DNA of 64,000 nucleotides, from contig NZ_SRIF01000002.1 of assembly GCF_004681185.1 (NCBI RefSeq), positions 1,113,456 to 1,177,455 of the forward strand, in the 5' to 3' direction. The stretch's first letter is position 1; each line of letters opens with the position of its first letter. This document shows positions 53,108 through 61,407 of the stretch, piece by piece. Both the position numbers and the translations under genes were made by a program. This DNA is from Haloarcula amylovorans. Lineage in GTDB: Archaea; Halobacteriota; Halobacteria; Halobacteriales; Haloarculaceae. Under the pieces are notes generated by a model. It made no database searches. It saw nothing but the letters and a program-made list of their open reading frames with translations, and was not told where the DNA came from.

Positions 53108-55138
53108 TCATGACGGCGTGATCGTAATCGTCTTTGAACCCGTCGCACCGCCGGCGAGACGGTAGTAGAGCGTCACGTCGAACGTGCGGCCCGTTATATC
53201 GACAGCGTCCCCTTGGTTGTCTCTGAATTCGAATAGATAGAGCTTGAAGGATCCTCCTGCGGGTGTCTCCGGATTAGCGTCGTTACTGAACCCGTCGCTG
53301 TCCATGTCGAACGTGTTCGGTAGCCCGACCCCACCGTTGATGTCGACGTGGCCATCGCTCGTCGCACCGGTAACATACACTTCGGTACGACGTGTTTCGT
53401 CGTTCGGCGCACCGACATTGTCGTTCAGCGTTCTTGCGGGCCCGGTGGGGCGAGTCACCCGTATCTCCGTAATTTCGGCGCTCTGAGAGAACTGGTTTGT
53501 GACGGTGAACTCGACGCCACCGGAAACTTCCGGAGAAAGGTAGACCTCATCATCGGGCCCGTCCACGGCCACGGCATCCTCGTTGTAAATGAGGTCGTCA
53601 ACGGTGTTTATCACGTCGAGAACGAGCGTGTCACCGCTGCTCCCGCTCGTGGTATACACTTTCACGCCGCCATCGTTCACTGGCAAGAACACACTTTGAT
53701 TTTCGCCGACGGAGTTCGTAGTGCCGGTCGTCTGCGAGATCGACCCAACGCCGGTGTCGTTGACCGCGTACTGGACGGCTGCGCCGTCTGCGACCGGAGT
53801 GGTCCCCATCGTGAGTATCGCATCGGACGTCTGACTCACGTCGACGGTACAGATCCCATCGGGGCCGTCGGGGCAGCTCACACCAGACTGCCCGGCGGGG
53901 TCAAGCCATTCGGTCCTGTACGCACCATTCCCTCCGCTACTGTCGTCAGTGGAAGCCGTTACGTCGACGGCTATCGACGCGTTTTTGACTGTACTCGGCT
54001 CGAACGCACTGGCGTTGGCCGCGTCGGAGCTGACGTAACTGAAGTTGACGCGCTGTTCGCCGGTTCGACTGTTAGGAGCGACGTAGGTGAAGATCACTTG
54101 CCCGTTTTCGTCGGGCGTCTGTGCGGTCGAAACGAGCTTTCCGCCACTCGCATTAGCATAGACGACGGTGTTGGAAGCGTTCGCCGGTGGGTTGTTGAAT
54201 CGGTTGCGGACTTCGAGTACCAGTTCGGCCCGTTCGCCCTGTGCAAGCGCGCGCCGCCGGTCGTCGACGGTAGTGAGATACGCCGTCTTTTCGGACGTCA
54301 CACGGGTTCCGACGCCTACTTTCGTCATCGTAAGTGTGTACGTCTCGTTCTTTGCGAGTTCGACCGTCACGTTGTGGAATTGAGTTGCTGTGGGCGAACT
54401 CCTGACGTCCGTCACGGTCGTTTCTGTCTCGTTTAGGAACTCCCAGTACGTTTCCGATCGGGTGGAGAGAAACGAAATCGTGATGTTCGACCCCGCGTCA
54501 TCGAGACGGAGCCGTTTAGAAGACGCTGTAACCGTTCGGACGTCGACGGACGTACTTCCGCTGGATGCACTCGACAGCGACCCGTTGAGAACCACCAGCG
54601 AGATGTCCGTCCCGTCGATGAACGTCTGATTGGCAAGCGTGACGTTCCCGCTCGGAAATCGGTCGTACAGGACGGTGTGTTCGTACACTGTCGTCGGTGC
54701 CTCCGTATAGAGGTTGTACGACGGAGCGTACTGAATGCCGCCGGTATTGTAGTGTCGCGTCTCGTTCCAGTAGTCTCCGGTCTCGCCAGCAGCCGATGCG
54801 TTCGAGAGCGTCAGTTTGACACGCTCGTCTGTCGTCCCGACTGTTCGTAACGACCCCGTTGCAGGACCCGGATTGACAGCGACGGCCCGGGAGGGGTATC
54901 TGGTGCCGAGTCGGACGGCGACGGCCTGCGTCCGCTCTCCGCTCAACGTCGAGACGATGGCGTTTCGCAGGTCCTGCATCTGCGATTGGACCTGCTGATT
55001 GTGATTGAACTCTATCTCCTGGTTCTGGTTCGGGATAACGAACGCCTGATAACTTGAGAAGGCGATGACGAGGACGGCGAACAGCAACACCGCTCCGATC
55101 TGCACCGACTGTGCCCGCTCGTCCCCGACGAAACTCAT
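53108..55138 (-). CDS. Large pilin-like surface protein
   Basis: 676 residues. The N-terminus 'DERAQSVQIGAVLLFAVLVIAFSSYQAF' is a pilin/archaellin-type membrane helix preceded by a short polar leader. The rest is Thr/Ser/Asn-rich, with many N-x-S/T sequons and a mid segment resembling an immunoglobulin or invasin-type domain ('ERAELVLEVRNRFNNPPANASNTVVYANASGGKL'). Likely an exported, glycosylated cell-surface or filament-associated protein. The base composition is visibly less GC-rich than neighbouring genes. TATA-like 'cctttttacc' on the minus strand lies 30 bp upstream. Function unknown. Confidence 0.75.
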   Translation of the reverse strand: MSFVGDERAQSVQIGAVLLFAVLVIAFSSYQAFVIPNQNQEIEFNHNQQVQSQMQDLRNAIVSTLSGERTQAVAVRLGTRYPSRAVAVNPGPATGSLRTVGTTDERVKLTLSNASAAGETGDYWNETRHYNTGGIQYAPSYNLYTEAPTTVYEHTVLYDRFPSGNVTLANQTFIDGTDISLVVLNGSLSSASSGSTSVDVRTVTASSKRLRLDDAGSNITISFLSTRSETYWEFLNETETTVTDVRSSPTATQFHNVTVELAKNETYTLTMTKVGVGTRVTSEKTAYLTTVDDRRRALAQGERAELVLEVRNRFNNPPANASNTVVYANASGGKLVSTAQTPDENGQVIFTYVAPNSRTGEQRVNFSYVSSDAANASAFEPSTVKNASIAVDVTASTDDSSGGNGAYRTEWLDPAGQSGVSCPDGPDGICTVDVSQTSDAILTMGTTPVADGAAVQYAVNDTGVGSISQTTGTTNSVGENQSVFLPVNDGGVKVYTTSGSSGDTLVLDVINTVDDLIYNEDAVAVDGPDDEVYLSPEVSGGVEFTVTNQFSQSAEITEIRVTRPTGPARTLNDNVGAPNDETRRTEVYVTGATSDGHVDINGGVGLPNTFDMDSDGFSNDANPETPAGGSFKLYLFEFRDNQGDAVDITGRTFDVTLYYRLAGGATGSKTITITPS

Positions 55139-55204
55139 GCCCGCCGCTTACAGAGTCGGTGGTAAAAAGGTATCTGCCCCAGTATCAGCTCTAGTTCCAG
55201 TGTC

Positions 55205-55789
55205 TCAGGCCTCGTCTTCCTCTTCGACGACCTCGGGGTCGCTCATCGCCGTCTGCAGGCTATCGAGCCCGTTGACCCACTCCGAGACCAGTCCGTACTC
55301 CAGTTCCTCGGCGACGTCCATCGAGAGTTCGTCGCCGTCGATGATGCGCGTCCCGGCCTGCACGCAGTAGCCGAGCGCCGCGTCTAAGTCCTCCTCGGCT
55401 TCGGCGTCGGCGGCGGCCCCGACGTAGTCGGCAACGGAGGCATCGTCGGCGACGCCCTCGGCGGCATACTCCTCGGCGGCGTAGAAGACACAGAGCAGCG
55501 ACGTCTGGACGCCGTCGATCAGCATTAGCGTCTCTTCGTCTTCCATCTCTAAGTCCGCGAGAACGATCTCGCGGACGCCCGCGAGTTCGTCGAGGGCGGT
55601 CTCTTCGTCGAGCTCACCGTCTTCGTAGTCGGTGAGTATCTTCGCAACGGCGATAGCCGCGTCGTCCTGTAAGTTCAACAGGAGCCGCGCCGAGTCCTCG
55701 TCTTCGGGGTCGACGTTCTCTTCGTTGATGCGATCAAGCCAGTTCTGCCAGCGTTCTTCGGTGTAATACTCCCCCGGCGGAGTGCTCAT
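55205..55789 (-). CDS. DUF2150 family protein
   Basis: 194 residues, very acidic and largely helical. 'YYTEERWQNWLDRINEENVDPEDEDSARLLLNLQDDAAIAVAKIL' and the end 'SEWVNGLDSLQTAMSDPEV' match the archaeal DUF2150 family as I remember it. No membrane or signal segment. Function unknown; upstream of the surface-protein gene in the same direction as its neighbour but separated by a 66-bp gap with that gene's promoter. Confidence 0.8.
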   Translation of the reverse strand: MSTPPGEYYTEERWQNWLDRINEENVDPEDEDSARLLLNLQDDAAIAVAKILTDYEDGELDEETALDELAGVREIVLADLEMEDEETLMLIDGVQTSLLCVFYAAEEYAAEGVADDASVADYVGAAADAEAEEDLDAALGYCVQAGTRIIDGDELSMDVAEELEYGLVSEWVNGLDSLQTAMSDPEVVEEEDEA

Positions 55790-55954
55790 GTCTCCCCGTA
55801 CGTGCGCCCGGGGATAGTAGTTTCGACAGGCGATGCCGACGGCTGAATCGTCGAAAACCCCGTATCATCCTCTCTCTACCCCATACAGTCGCCAACGGAT
55901 GTCGAACGGTTCGCTTCGTGGGGATTTATACGCTGAGGATTGGTACGTATTGAC

Positions 55955-56275
55955 ATGTCACAGCGACGCTCGACGCACGCGACGGTCGGGGCTGTCGACC
56001 CGATCACTGTCGGTAGCGTGGCGACGCGTGTGGGGCTTGCACTCCTCGTCGGGACCCTGCCGATTGTCGCCGGGACGTTCGCGGGGATGATAGCGGACGC
56101 AGCGACGCTCGGCGTCGCGGTCGACACTGCCGCGACGGCGCTCGACGGGTCGCTCGTCGGCGGTTTCACTACCGGTCGGTTGTTCCACGTCGGCGTCCTC
56201 GGCGCGCTGGTCGGCTGTTGGCTGCTCGGTGCCGGACTCGTCCTCGATGGCTATTTCGGCGGTCGCGACGAATAA
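55955..56275 (+). CDS. Small membrane protein
   Basis: 106 residues from MSQRRSTHATVGAVDP. Two to three hydrophobic segments ('VGLALLVGTLPIVAGTFAGMIADA', 'FHVGVLGALVGCWLLGAGLVL') end in a short polar tail 'FGGRDE'. The TATA-like 'gatttatacg' lies 28 bp upstream of 55955, favouring this Met over 55940 and a leaderless mRNA. Convergent with mscS. Function not recognised. Confidence 0.65.
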   Translation: MSQRRSTHATVGAVDPITVGSVATRVGLALLVGTLPIVAGTFAGMIADAATLGVAVDTAATALDGSLVGGFTTGRLFHVGVLGALVGCWLLGAGLVLDGYFGGRDE

Positions 56276-56331
56276 AACGGACCACGCATGGGCCGCGTGA
56301 TAGCGCGACGCTCGCGGTGGCGTCGGCGTGG

Positions 56332-57579
56332 TTACTGGCCGTCCTCGCTCTCTGCGTTCACCGACCGGATCGCGCTCTCTGGACCGTCCTTCTCGCCGTC
56401 CCCGCCGCCCTCGCGGGGCTGGAACGTCCGCTGTGGGAACGGGATCGTGATCCCCTCCTCGTCGAAGGCGGCTTTCACCTCCTGGACGATGGCGGAGATG
56501 GCCTGCCACTTCCGCGGCGGCGTCGGATGGTCTATCCAGAACCGTAGTTCGAGGATGATAGCCGAATCGCCGAAGGACTTCGGAACGACCTGCGGCGGCG
56601 GGGAGTCGACGACTTCTTCGACGCTTGCCATCGTCTCTTGGGCCAGTTCCGTCGCTCGCTCTACGTCGGTGTCGTAATCCACGCCGAGGTCCATCGTCAG
56701 TCTGAGCAGCCCCTTCTGACTCCGATTGGTGACCGCCTGGTCGCCGACCCGGTCGTTCGGAATGACGACGAACTCCCCGTCGAAGTTCTCCAGTCGCGTG
56801 TTGAAGATGGTGATCTCCGTGACGATCCCCTCCTGTTCGCCGATGACGACCCAGTCGCCGATGGTGAACGGCCGGGAGAACATGAGGACGAACCCCGCGA
56901 TGAGCGACCCGAGCGTCGTCCGGGCGGCGAAACCGACGACGATACCGAGAAAGCCCGCCCCGACGAGCAGGCCGCTGATGTTGAGTCCCCAGACCGCGAG
57001 GATGGTGATGCCGATTGCGATGAATATCGTCACCTGTCCGACCCGGAGCAGGATCTCCTCCTGATGTTCGGTGAAGTCGTCGAGCGCCAGCGTGAGGCGG
57101 TCGATCGTCCGCTTCAGCTGGTCCGAGAGGACGAACGCCAACATCACGAGCAGCACGGTCTGTGCCGTGGCGAACAGCTTTGGACTGCCCTGCTCGATTA
57201 TCGGTGCCGCGGCGTCGACGACGTCTATCAGGTCCCAGACGACGAGAAACGAGACGACGACGAGAACCAGAACCGTCAATTGGGCCGACCGGAGTAGTAT
57301 TCCTCGAAACGATGTCGGCGTGAGGGATGCGAGCCACTCTAGTCCGCGTCCCATCCGCCCAGAGCGCATCCACTTGCTCAACGAGTCACGGAACCGCTCG
57401 GACAGCGCCGGCATGACGACGACGCTGAGAAAGAGGACGAGAAGCAGGAGGATGGTCGCGGTGAGGCGTCCCTCGGCAGCCACGAGACGTTCGAGGAACT
57501 GCTGGAGTTCCTCGACGAGACCGAGTATCTGCTCTCCGGTGATCTCGCTCTCCGGTGTCGGCACTGCGGTCCCCTGCAC
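56332..57579 (-). CDS. MscS-family mechanosensitive ion channel
   Basis: 415 residues from GTG at 57579. Four to five membrane helices precede the pore region 'LLVGAGFLGIVVGFAARTTLGSLIAGFVLMFSRPFTIGDWVVIGEQEGIVTEI', which includes the Gly/Ala-packed TM3 and the start of the beta domain. 'FNTRLENFDGEFVVIPND' is family-typical. The C-terminus 'ITIPFPQRTFQ' closes the alpha-beta domain. It opens under membrane tension to release osmolytes. Confidence 0.92.
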   Translation of the reverse strand: MQGTAVPTPESEITGEQILGLVEELQQFLERLVAAEGRLTATILLLLVLFLSVVVMPALSERFRDSLSKWMRSGRMGRGLEWLASLTPTSFRGILLRSAQLTVLVLVVVSFLVVWDLIDVVDAAAPIIEQGSPKLFATAQTVLLVMLAFVLSDQLKRTIDRLTLALDDFTEHQEEILLRVGQVTIFIAIGITILAVWGLNISGLLVGAGFLGIVVGFAARTTLGSLIAGFVLMFSRPFTIGDWVVIGEQEGIVTEITIFNTRLENFDGEFVVIPNDRVGDQAVTNRSQKGLLRLTMDLGVDYDTDVERATELAQETMASVEEVVDSPPPQVVPKSFGDSAIILELRFWIDHPTPPRKWQAISAIVQEVKAAFDEEGITIPFPQRTFQPREGGGDGEKDGPESAIRSVNAESEDGQ

Positions 57580-57698
57580 ACCCCCTCATCGAAGTCGTAG
57601 CGACTTGTGTCTTCGTCTCTGGACCAAGGAGAGCGTTTCCTCCTAATCCGAGAGAGTAAAACGACATGGACGAGACCGAGAGAAAGCGAGAGTCCGTC

Positions 57699-58607
57699 CT
57701 AGACGCCGCGGCCCTGTAGTTTCTCTTCCTCAGGGAGGTCGGCGTTGGCGTCGCCGCGCATCCCCGAGCCGATGTTCTTGCTGATCTCGGCGAGTGCATC
57801 GGGGTCGTCCCAGTTGTTGACAGCTTCGACGACGGCCTCGCCCATCGCTTCGGGGTCTTCCGCGCCGAAGATGCCCGACCCGACGAAGATGCCGTCACAA
57901 CCGTGGTGCATCATGAGTGCGGCGTCGGCCGGTGTCGCGATACCGCCAGCGGCGAAGTTGACGACGGGCAGACGGCCCATCTCGGCGGTCTCGTGGACGA
58001 GTTCGGCCGGGGCTTCGTTCTCGCGGGCCCACTTTTCTCGCTCTTCGTAGCTTGCGCCTTCGAGTTGGCGGATCGAACCCTTGATGTTACGTTGGTGATG
58101 GACGGCCTGATTCACGTCACCGGTTCCCGCTTCGCCCTTCGTCCGAATCATCGCCGCTCCTTCGTCGATGCGGCGCAGGGCCTCGCCGAGGTTGCGTGCG
58201 CCGCAGACGAACGGGGAAGTGAACTCTCGCTTGTCGATGTGGTAGCGGTCGTCCGCCGGCGTGAGCACCTCGCTCTCGTCGATCATGTCCACGCCCGTCG
58301 CTTCGAGAATCTGGGCTTCTTTCGTGTGGCCGATGCGGGACTTGCCCATCACTGGAACCGACACTTCGTCGATTATCTGTTCGACTTCGGCGGGGTCGGC
58401 CATCCGGGCGACACCCCCTCGTTTGCGGATATCGGCGGGCACCGCTTCCAGAGACATCACTGCCACCGCACCCACGTCCTCGGCGATACGGGCTTGTTCG
58501 CGTGTGACGACGTCCATGATGACGCCGCCTTTCTGCATCTTTGCGAAGCCGCGCTTGACGAGGTCGGTCCCGCGGCGCAACTCCTCTAAATCGGTAGCTT
58601 CGGGCAT
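57699..58607 (-). CDS. pdxS: Pyridoxal 5'-phosphate synthase subunit PdxS
   Basis: 302 residues. Synthase subunit that builds PLP from ribose 5-phosphate, glyceraldehyde 3-phosphate and ammonia. '[31 protein letters not shown]', the Schiff-base lysine Lys89 in '[11 protein letters not shown]' and the '[20 protein letters not shown]' barrel end are diagnostic. The glutaminase partner PdxT is not adjacent. A minus-strand TATA-like 'ggtaaatcc' 25 bp upstream suggests a leaderless mRNA. Confidence 0.96.
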   Translation of the reverse strand: MPEATDLEELRRGTDLVKRGFAKMQKGGVIMDVVTREQARIAEDVGAVAVMSLEAVPADIRKRGGVARMADPAEVEQIIDEVSVPVMGKSRIGHTKEAQILEATGVDMIDESEVLTPADDRYHIDKREFTSPFVCGARNLGEALRRIDEGAAMIRTKGEAGTGDVNQAVHHQRNIKGSIRQLEGASYEEREKWARENEAPAELVHETAEMGRLPVVNFAAGGIATPADAALMMHHGCDGIFVGSGIFGAEDPEAMGEAVVEAVNNWDDPDALAEISKNIGSGMRGDANADLPEEEKLQGRGV

Positions 58608-58748
58608 TGTCAGCGGCTTGGAACTGGATTTACCTAACGGTTGTCCTTGGCTGGAAGTGGGAGACGGGACAGAGAGCGACGACTGATGGCCCGGCTTCGA
58701 TCAGGTCGCTCCCGCTCGCGCAACGACTGCGTGGGGTGTGCCTCTATA

Positions 58749-58758
58749 CTTTTATATA
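58749..58758 (+). promoter_or_regulatory. Strong TATA box of sensor kinase gene
   Basis: 'tttatataac'-type sequence centred near 58754 lies 26 bp before the ATG at 58780, predicting transcription start at the start codon. This decides the start among three in-frame ATGs (58738, 58762, 58780). Confidence 0.6.
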
Positions 58759-58779
58759 ACAATGCGCATACGATGTACA

Positions 58780-60261
58780 ATGGGCACGGAGTGGTCTCCG
58801 GTGGAACGCGAGGAGCGGGTGCAGGTTCTACACGTCGACGACAACGCCGACTTTCTGGACGTGTCGTCGGCGATGTTGGCACGGCAATCGACCGACCTCG
58901 AAATCGACACTCTCAACGACCCCACACAGGTCACTGACCGGCTGGCGACCACCGACGTCGACTGCGTCGTCTCGGACTACGACATGGAGCCGATAGACGG
59001 CCTCGAACTCCTCCGAACCGTTCGAGCGGACCATCCCGACCTCCCCTTCATCCTCTTTACCGGGAAGGGCAGCGAAGAGGTAGCGAGCATGGCTATCTCG
59101 GCTGGCGTCACGGATTACGTCCAGAAGAGCGGCGACACCGAGACCTTCGAGATGCTGACGAATCGCATCGAGAACGCTGTGGACCACGCTCGGACGGAGC
59201 GCGAACTCGCCTCCAAGAGCACGCTGCTCGATACGATCTTCGAACAGATACCCCATCACATGTACGTCAAAGACAGCGAAGGTCGTCACCTCCGAGTGAG
59301 CCACGCTCACATCGAGGACCCGAAAACCGCCGTCGGAAAGACCGACCACGAACTGTATCCGGCGGCCCACGCCGACGAGACGCACGCCGACGACATGCAG
59401 GTCATCGAGGACGGCGACCCGATCATCCACAAAGAAGAACAGACCATCGAGGAGGTCGGTGAAACGTACAGTTTCGACCACCTCCTCGACAACTACGAAC
59501 AGGATGTCGTCACCACCAAGCAGCGGTTCAACGAGTGGGCACTCACCTCGAAGGTCCCGTGGCGCGACGAGAACGGCGATATCGTCGGTCTCATCGGCCT
59601 CACCTTCGACATCAGCGACCGAAAGCACTACGAACAGTCCCTAGAGCGGCACACGGAACGGCTCGAACAGTTCCTCGCGGAGGTCGCACACGACCTCCGG
59701 TCGCCGCTGCAGGTGGCTGACGCCAATGCCGAGTTGCTCCGCGAGACCATCGGTGAGAACGAGCGACTGGACGCCATCGAACGCAGCCACGACCGCATCG
59801 CGGGGCTGGCCGAGGAACTCGGGAGTTTCGCGCGCCACGGCGATCTCGAACCGGATCCCGAATCGGTCGCCCTCACCGACGCTATCAGGGACGTCTGGAC
59901 CAGTCACGCCGTCGGCGAGGCGACGCTCTCAGTGGGCGACCTCCCGACCGTCGAAGCGGACCCGACGGAACTGACTCGGCTGTTGGACAACCTCGTCGAC
60001 AACGCGATCGACCACGCCGGACCGGAGGTGGCGGTCACCGTCGGGTCGCTCCCGGACGGAGCGGGCATCTACGTGGCCGACGACGGTCCCGGAATCCCGC
60101 CCGCGGAGCGAGAGACGGTGTTCGCCACCGGCTACACGACCGCTTCCGACGGGACCGGACTCGGCCTCGCCATCGTCGAGACCATCGCCGACCGACACGA
60201 CTGGTCGGTGATCGTTGACGAGAGTGAAGCCGGTGGCGCGCGCTTCGAGATTCAGTTCTGA
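58780..60261 (+). CDS. Receiver-PAS-histidine kinase sensor
   Basis: 493 residues from MGTEWSPVEREERVQVLHVDD. Receiver domain with phosphoacceptor Asp66 in 'CVVSDYDMEPIDG' and Lys in 'YVQKSGD'. One PAS domain (about 140-280) is followed by HisKA 'EVAHDLRSPLQVADANAELL' (His near 304) and HATPase_c ('NAIDHAGPEV', 'DDGPGIPPAEREVF'-type region, 'GTGLGLAIV'). The layout is like the sensor at 21.6-24.2 kb but with fewer PAS domains and without the N-box insertion. No cognate regulator nearby. Confidence 0.93.
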   Translation: MGTEWSPVEREERVQVLHVDDNADFLDVSSAMLARQSTDLEIDTLNDPTQVTDRLATTDVDCVVSDYDMEPIDGLELLRTVRADHPDLPFILFTGKGSEEVASMAISAGVTDYVQKSGDTETFEMLTNRIENAVDHARTERELASKSTLLDTIFEQIPHHMYVKDSEGRHLRVSHAHIEDPKTAVGKTDHELYPAAHADETHADDMQVIEDGDPIIHKEEQTIEEVGETYSFDHLLDNYEQDVVTTKQRFNEWALTSKVPWRDENGDIVGLIGLTFDISDRKHYEQSLERHTERLEQFLAEVAHDLRSPLQVADANAELLRETIGENERLDAIERSHDRIAGLAEELGSFARHGDLEPDPESVALTDAIRDVWTSHAVGEATLSVGDLPTVEADPTELTRLLDNLVDNAIDHAGPEVAVTVGSLPDGAGIYVADDGPGIPPAERETVFATGYTTASDGTGLGLAIVETIADRHDWSVIVDESEAGGARFEIQF

Positions 60262-60308
60262 CCTCGACCGACCGCTAGCGTTTTGCCGCCGCCTCCCTAC
60301 CGCCCGGT

Positions 60309-61082
60309 ATGGCAACGGAGCAGGGCGTCGGCGGGCGCATCGAAGCAGTCGTCGCGCGGTTCTTCGGCGGACCACTCCCCGACAGCGAGGGTCTCCCGCG
60401 CTACGTGGCTCCGCTCCCGACGTGGCTCGAAAACGTCGGCCTCCGACTGGCGTGGCCTGTGGCCCTCGTCAACCTCGTCGGGACGCTCTTTGGCTTCTGG
60501 TACTACGCGGGTCGCCCGCTGAACCTCGCGCCGCCGCTGGTCGAAGGGCAACTCGGTGCAGCCCCGTTACTGGCGTATCCGGTCATCCCCGACTCGCCCG
60601 CCGCGACGATGTTCATCGGTCTCTCGCTGGTCGCGTGGAAACGCGGCTGGAACGCCGAGTGGATACACACGCTGGCCTTCTTCGGCTGTATCAAACTCGG
60701 TCTCTGGACACCGTTCGTCCAGTTGGTCATCAACGGTCCAGGCGGCATCGCGGCGTGGCTCTACTGGTTCCTCGTCCTGAGCCACCTCGCGATGGCGCTG
60801 GAGGCGTTTCTCATCCACCGCTACGCGAGCTTTTCCGTGCCCGCGGTCGCAGTCGCCGTCGGCTGGTACGGCTTCAACGACGTCGTGGATTACTTCGTGT
60901 CGGTGCTCGGCGGCCCTCACCACACGATTCTCCGAGCGGAAGTCGTCGCTGGCGGGTTAGACCATACGCTCCCCGCCCACGACCTCGCGGCCGGATGGGC
61001 GGTTGTCCTGACGATTCTGGCGACGTTTCTGGCGCTCGCCACTCGCATCGAGAAACTGAAGCTGCAGCGGGCGACCGCGTAA
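60309..61082 (+). CDS. DUF1405 family membrane protein
   Basis: 257 residues with about six to seven membrane helices. 'WLENVGLRLAWPVALVNLVGTLFGFWYYAGRPL', 'PDSPAATMFIGLSLVAWKRGWNAEW' and 'GWYGFNDVVDYF' are the conserved DUF1405 blocks. Function unknown across the family. A TATA-like 'cgttttgcc' 27 bp upstream suggests a leaderless mRNA. It follows the kinase gene by 47 bp on the same strand. Confidence 0.85.
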   Translation: MATEQGVGGRIEAVVARFFGGPLPDSEGLPRYVAPLPTWLENVGLRLAWPVALVNLVGTLFGFWYYAGRPLNLAPPLVEGQLGAAPLLAYPVIPDSPAATMFIGLSLVAWKRGWNAEWIHTLAFFGCIKLGLWTPFVQLVINGPGGIAAWLYWFLVLSHLAMALEAFLIHRYASFSVPAVAVAVGWYGFNDVVDYFVSVLGGPHHTILRAEVVAGGLDHTLPAHDLAAGWAVVLTILATFLALATRIEKLKLQRATA

Positions 61083-61140
61083 GTCGCGCCGGTCTCGTCG
61101 GTCGACTCGGCTCCGTCGGTCCCGATTTCACTCTCCGCCG

Positions 61141-61317
61141 TCAGATTGTGAAGGAGTCGTCTTCGTCGCGCTCTTCGAGGACCCACTCCAGTTCCTCGAT
61201 GGCGCGCAGTATCGCGACTTCCGCCTCGTCTTCCAGTCCAGAGGTCGGCGGGTCGTGGCTGTCGTACTCGTCTTGCAGCGCCTCGATACGGTCGCGTATC
61301 TCTGCCTCCGATTGCAT
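61141..61317 (-). CDS. Small acidic helical protein
   Basis: 58 residues from MQSEAEIRDRIEALQDEYD. Almost entirely helical with heptad-like Leu/Ile spacing ('AEVAILRAIEELEWVLEERDEDD'), so probably a short coiled coil. An upstream Met at 61341 is less likely because the added residues are not conserved-looking. It follows valS on the same strand by 90 bp. No function recognised. Confidence 0.6.
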   Translation of the reverse strand: MQSEAEIRDRIEALQDEYDSHDPPTSGLEDEAEVAILRAIEELEWVLEERDEDDSFTI

Positions 61318-61407
61318 GCGTGGGGATACCGAGCCCCCCACATTGATGCTACTGGTCCCGGCGACGGCGGCGGGGTATCGCCGAACGCGCTGCGTTCTCC
61401 CGACTGA

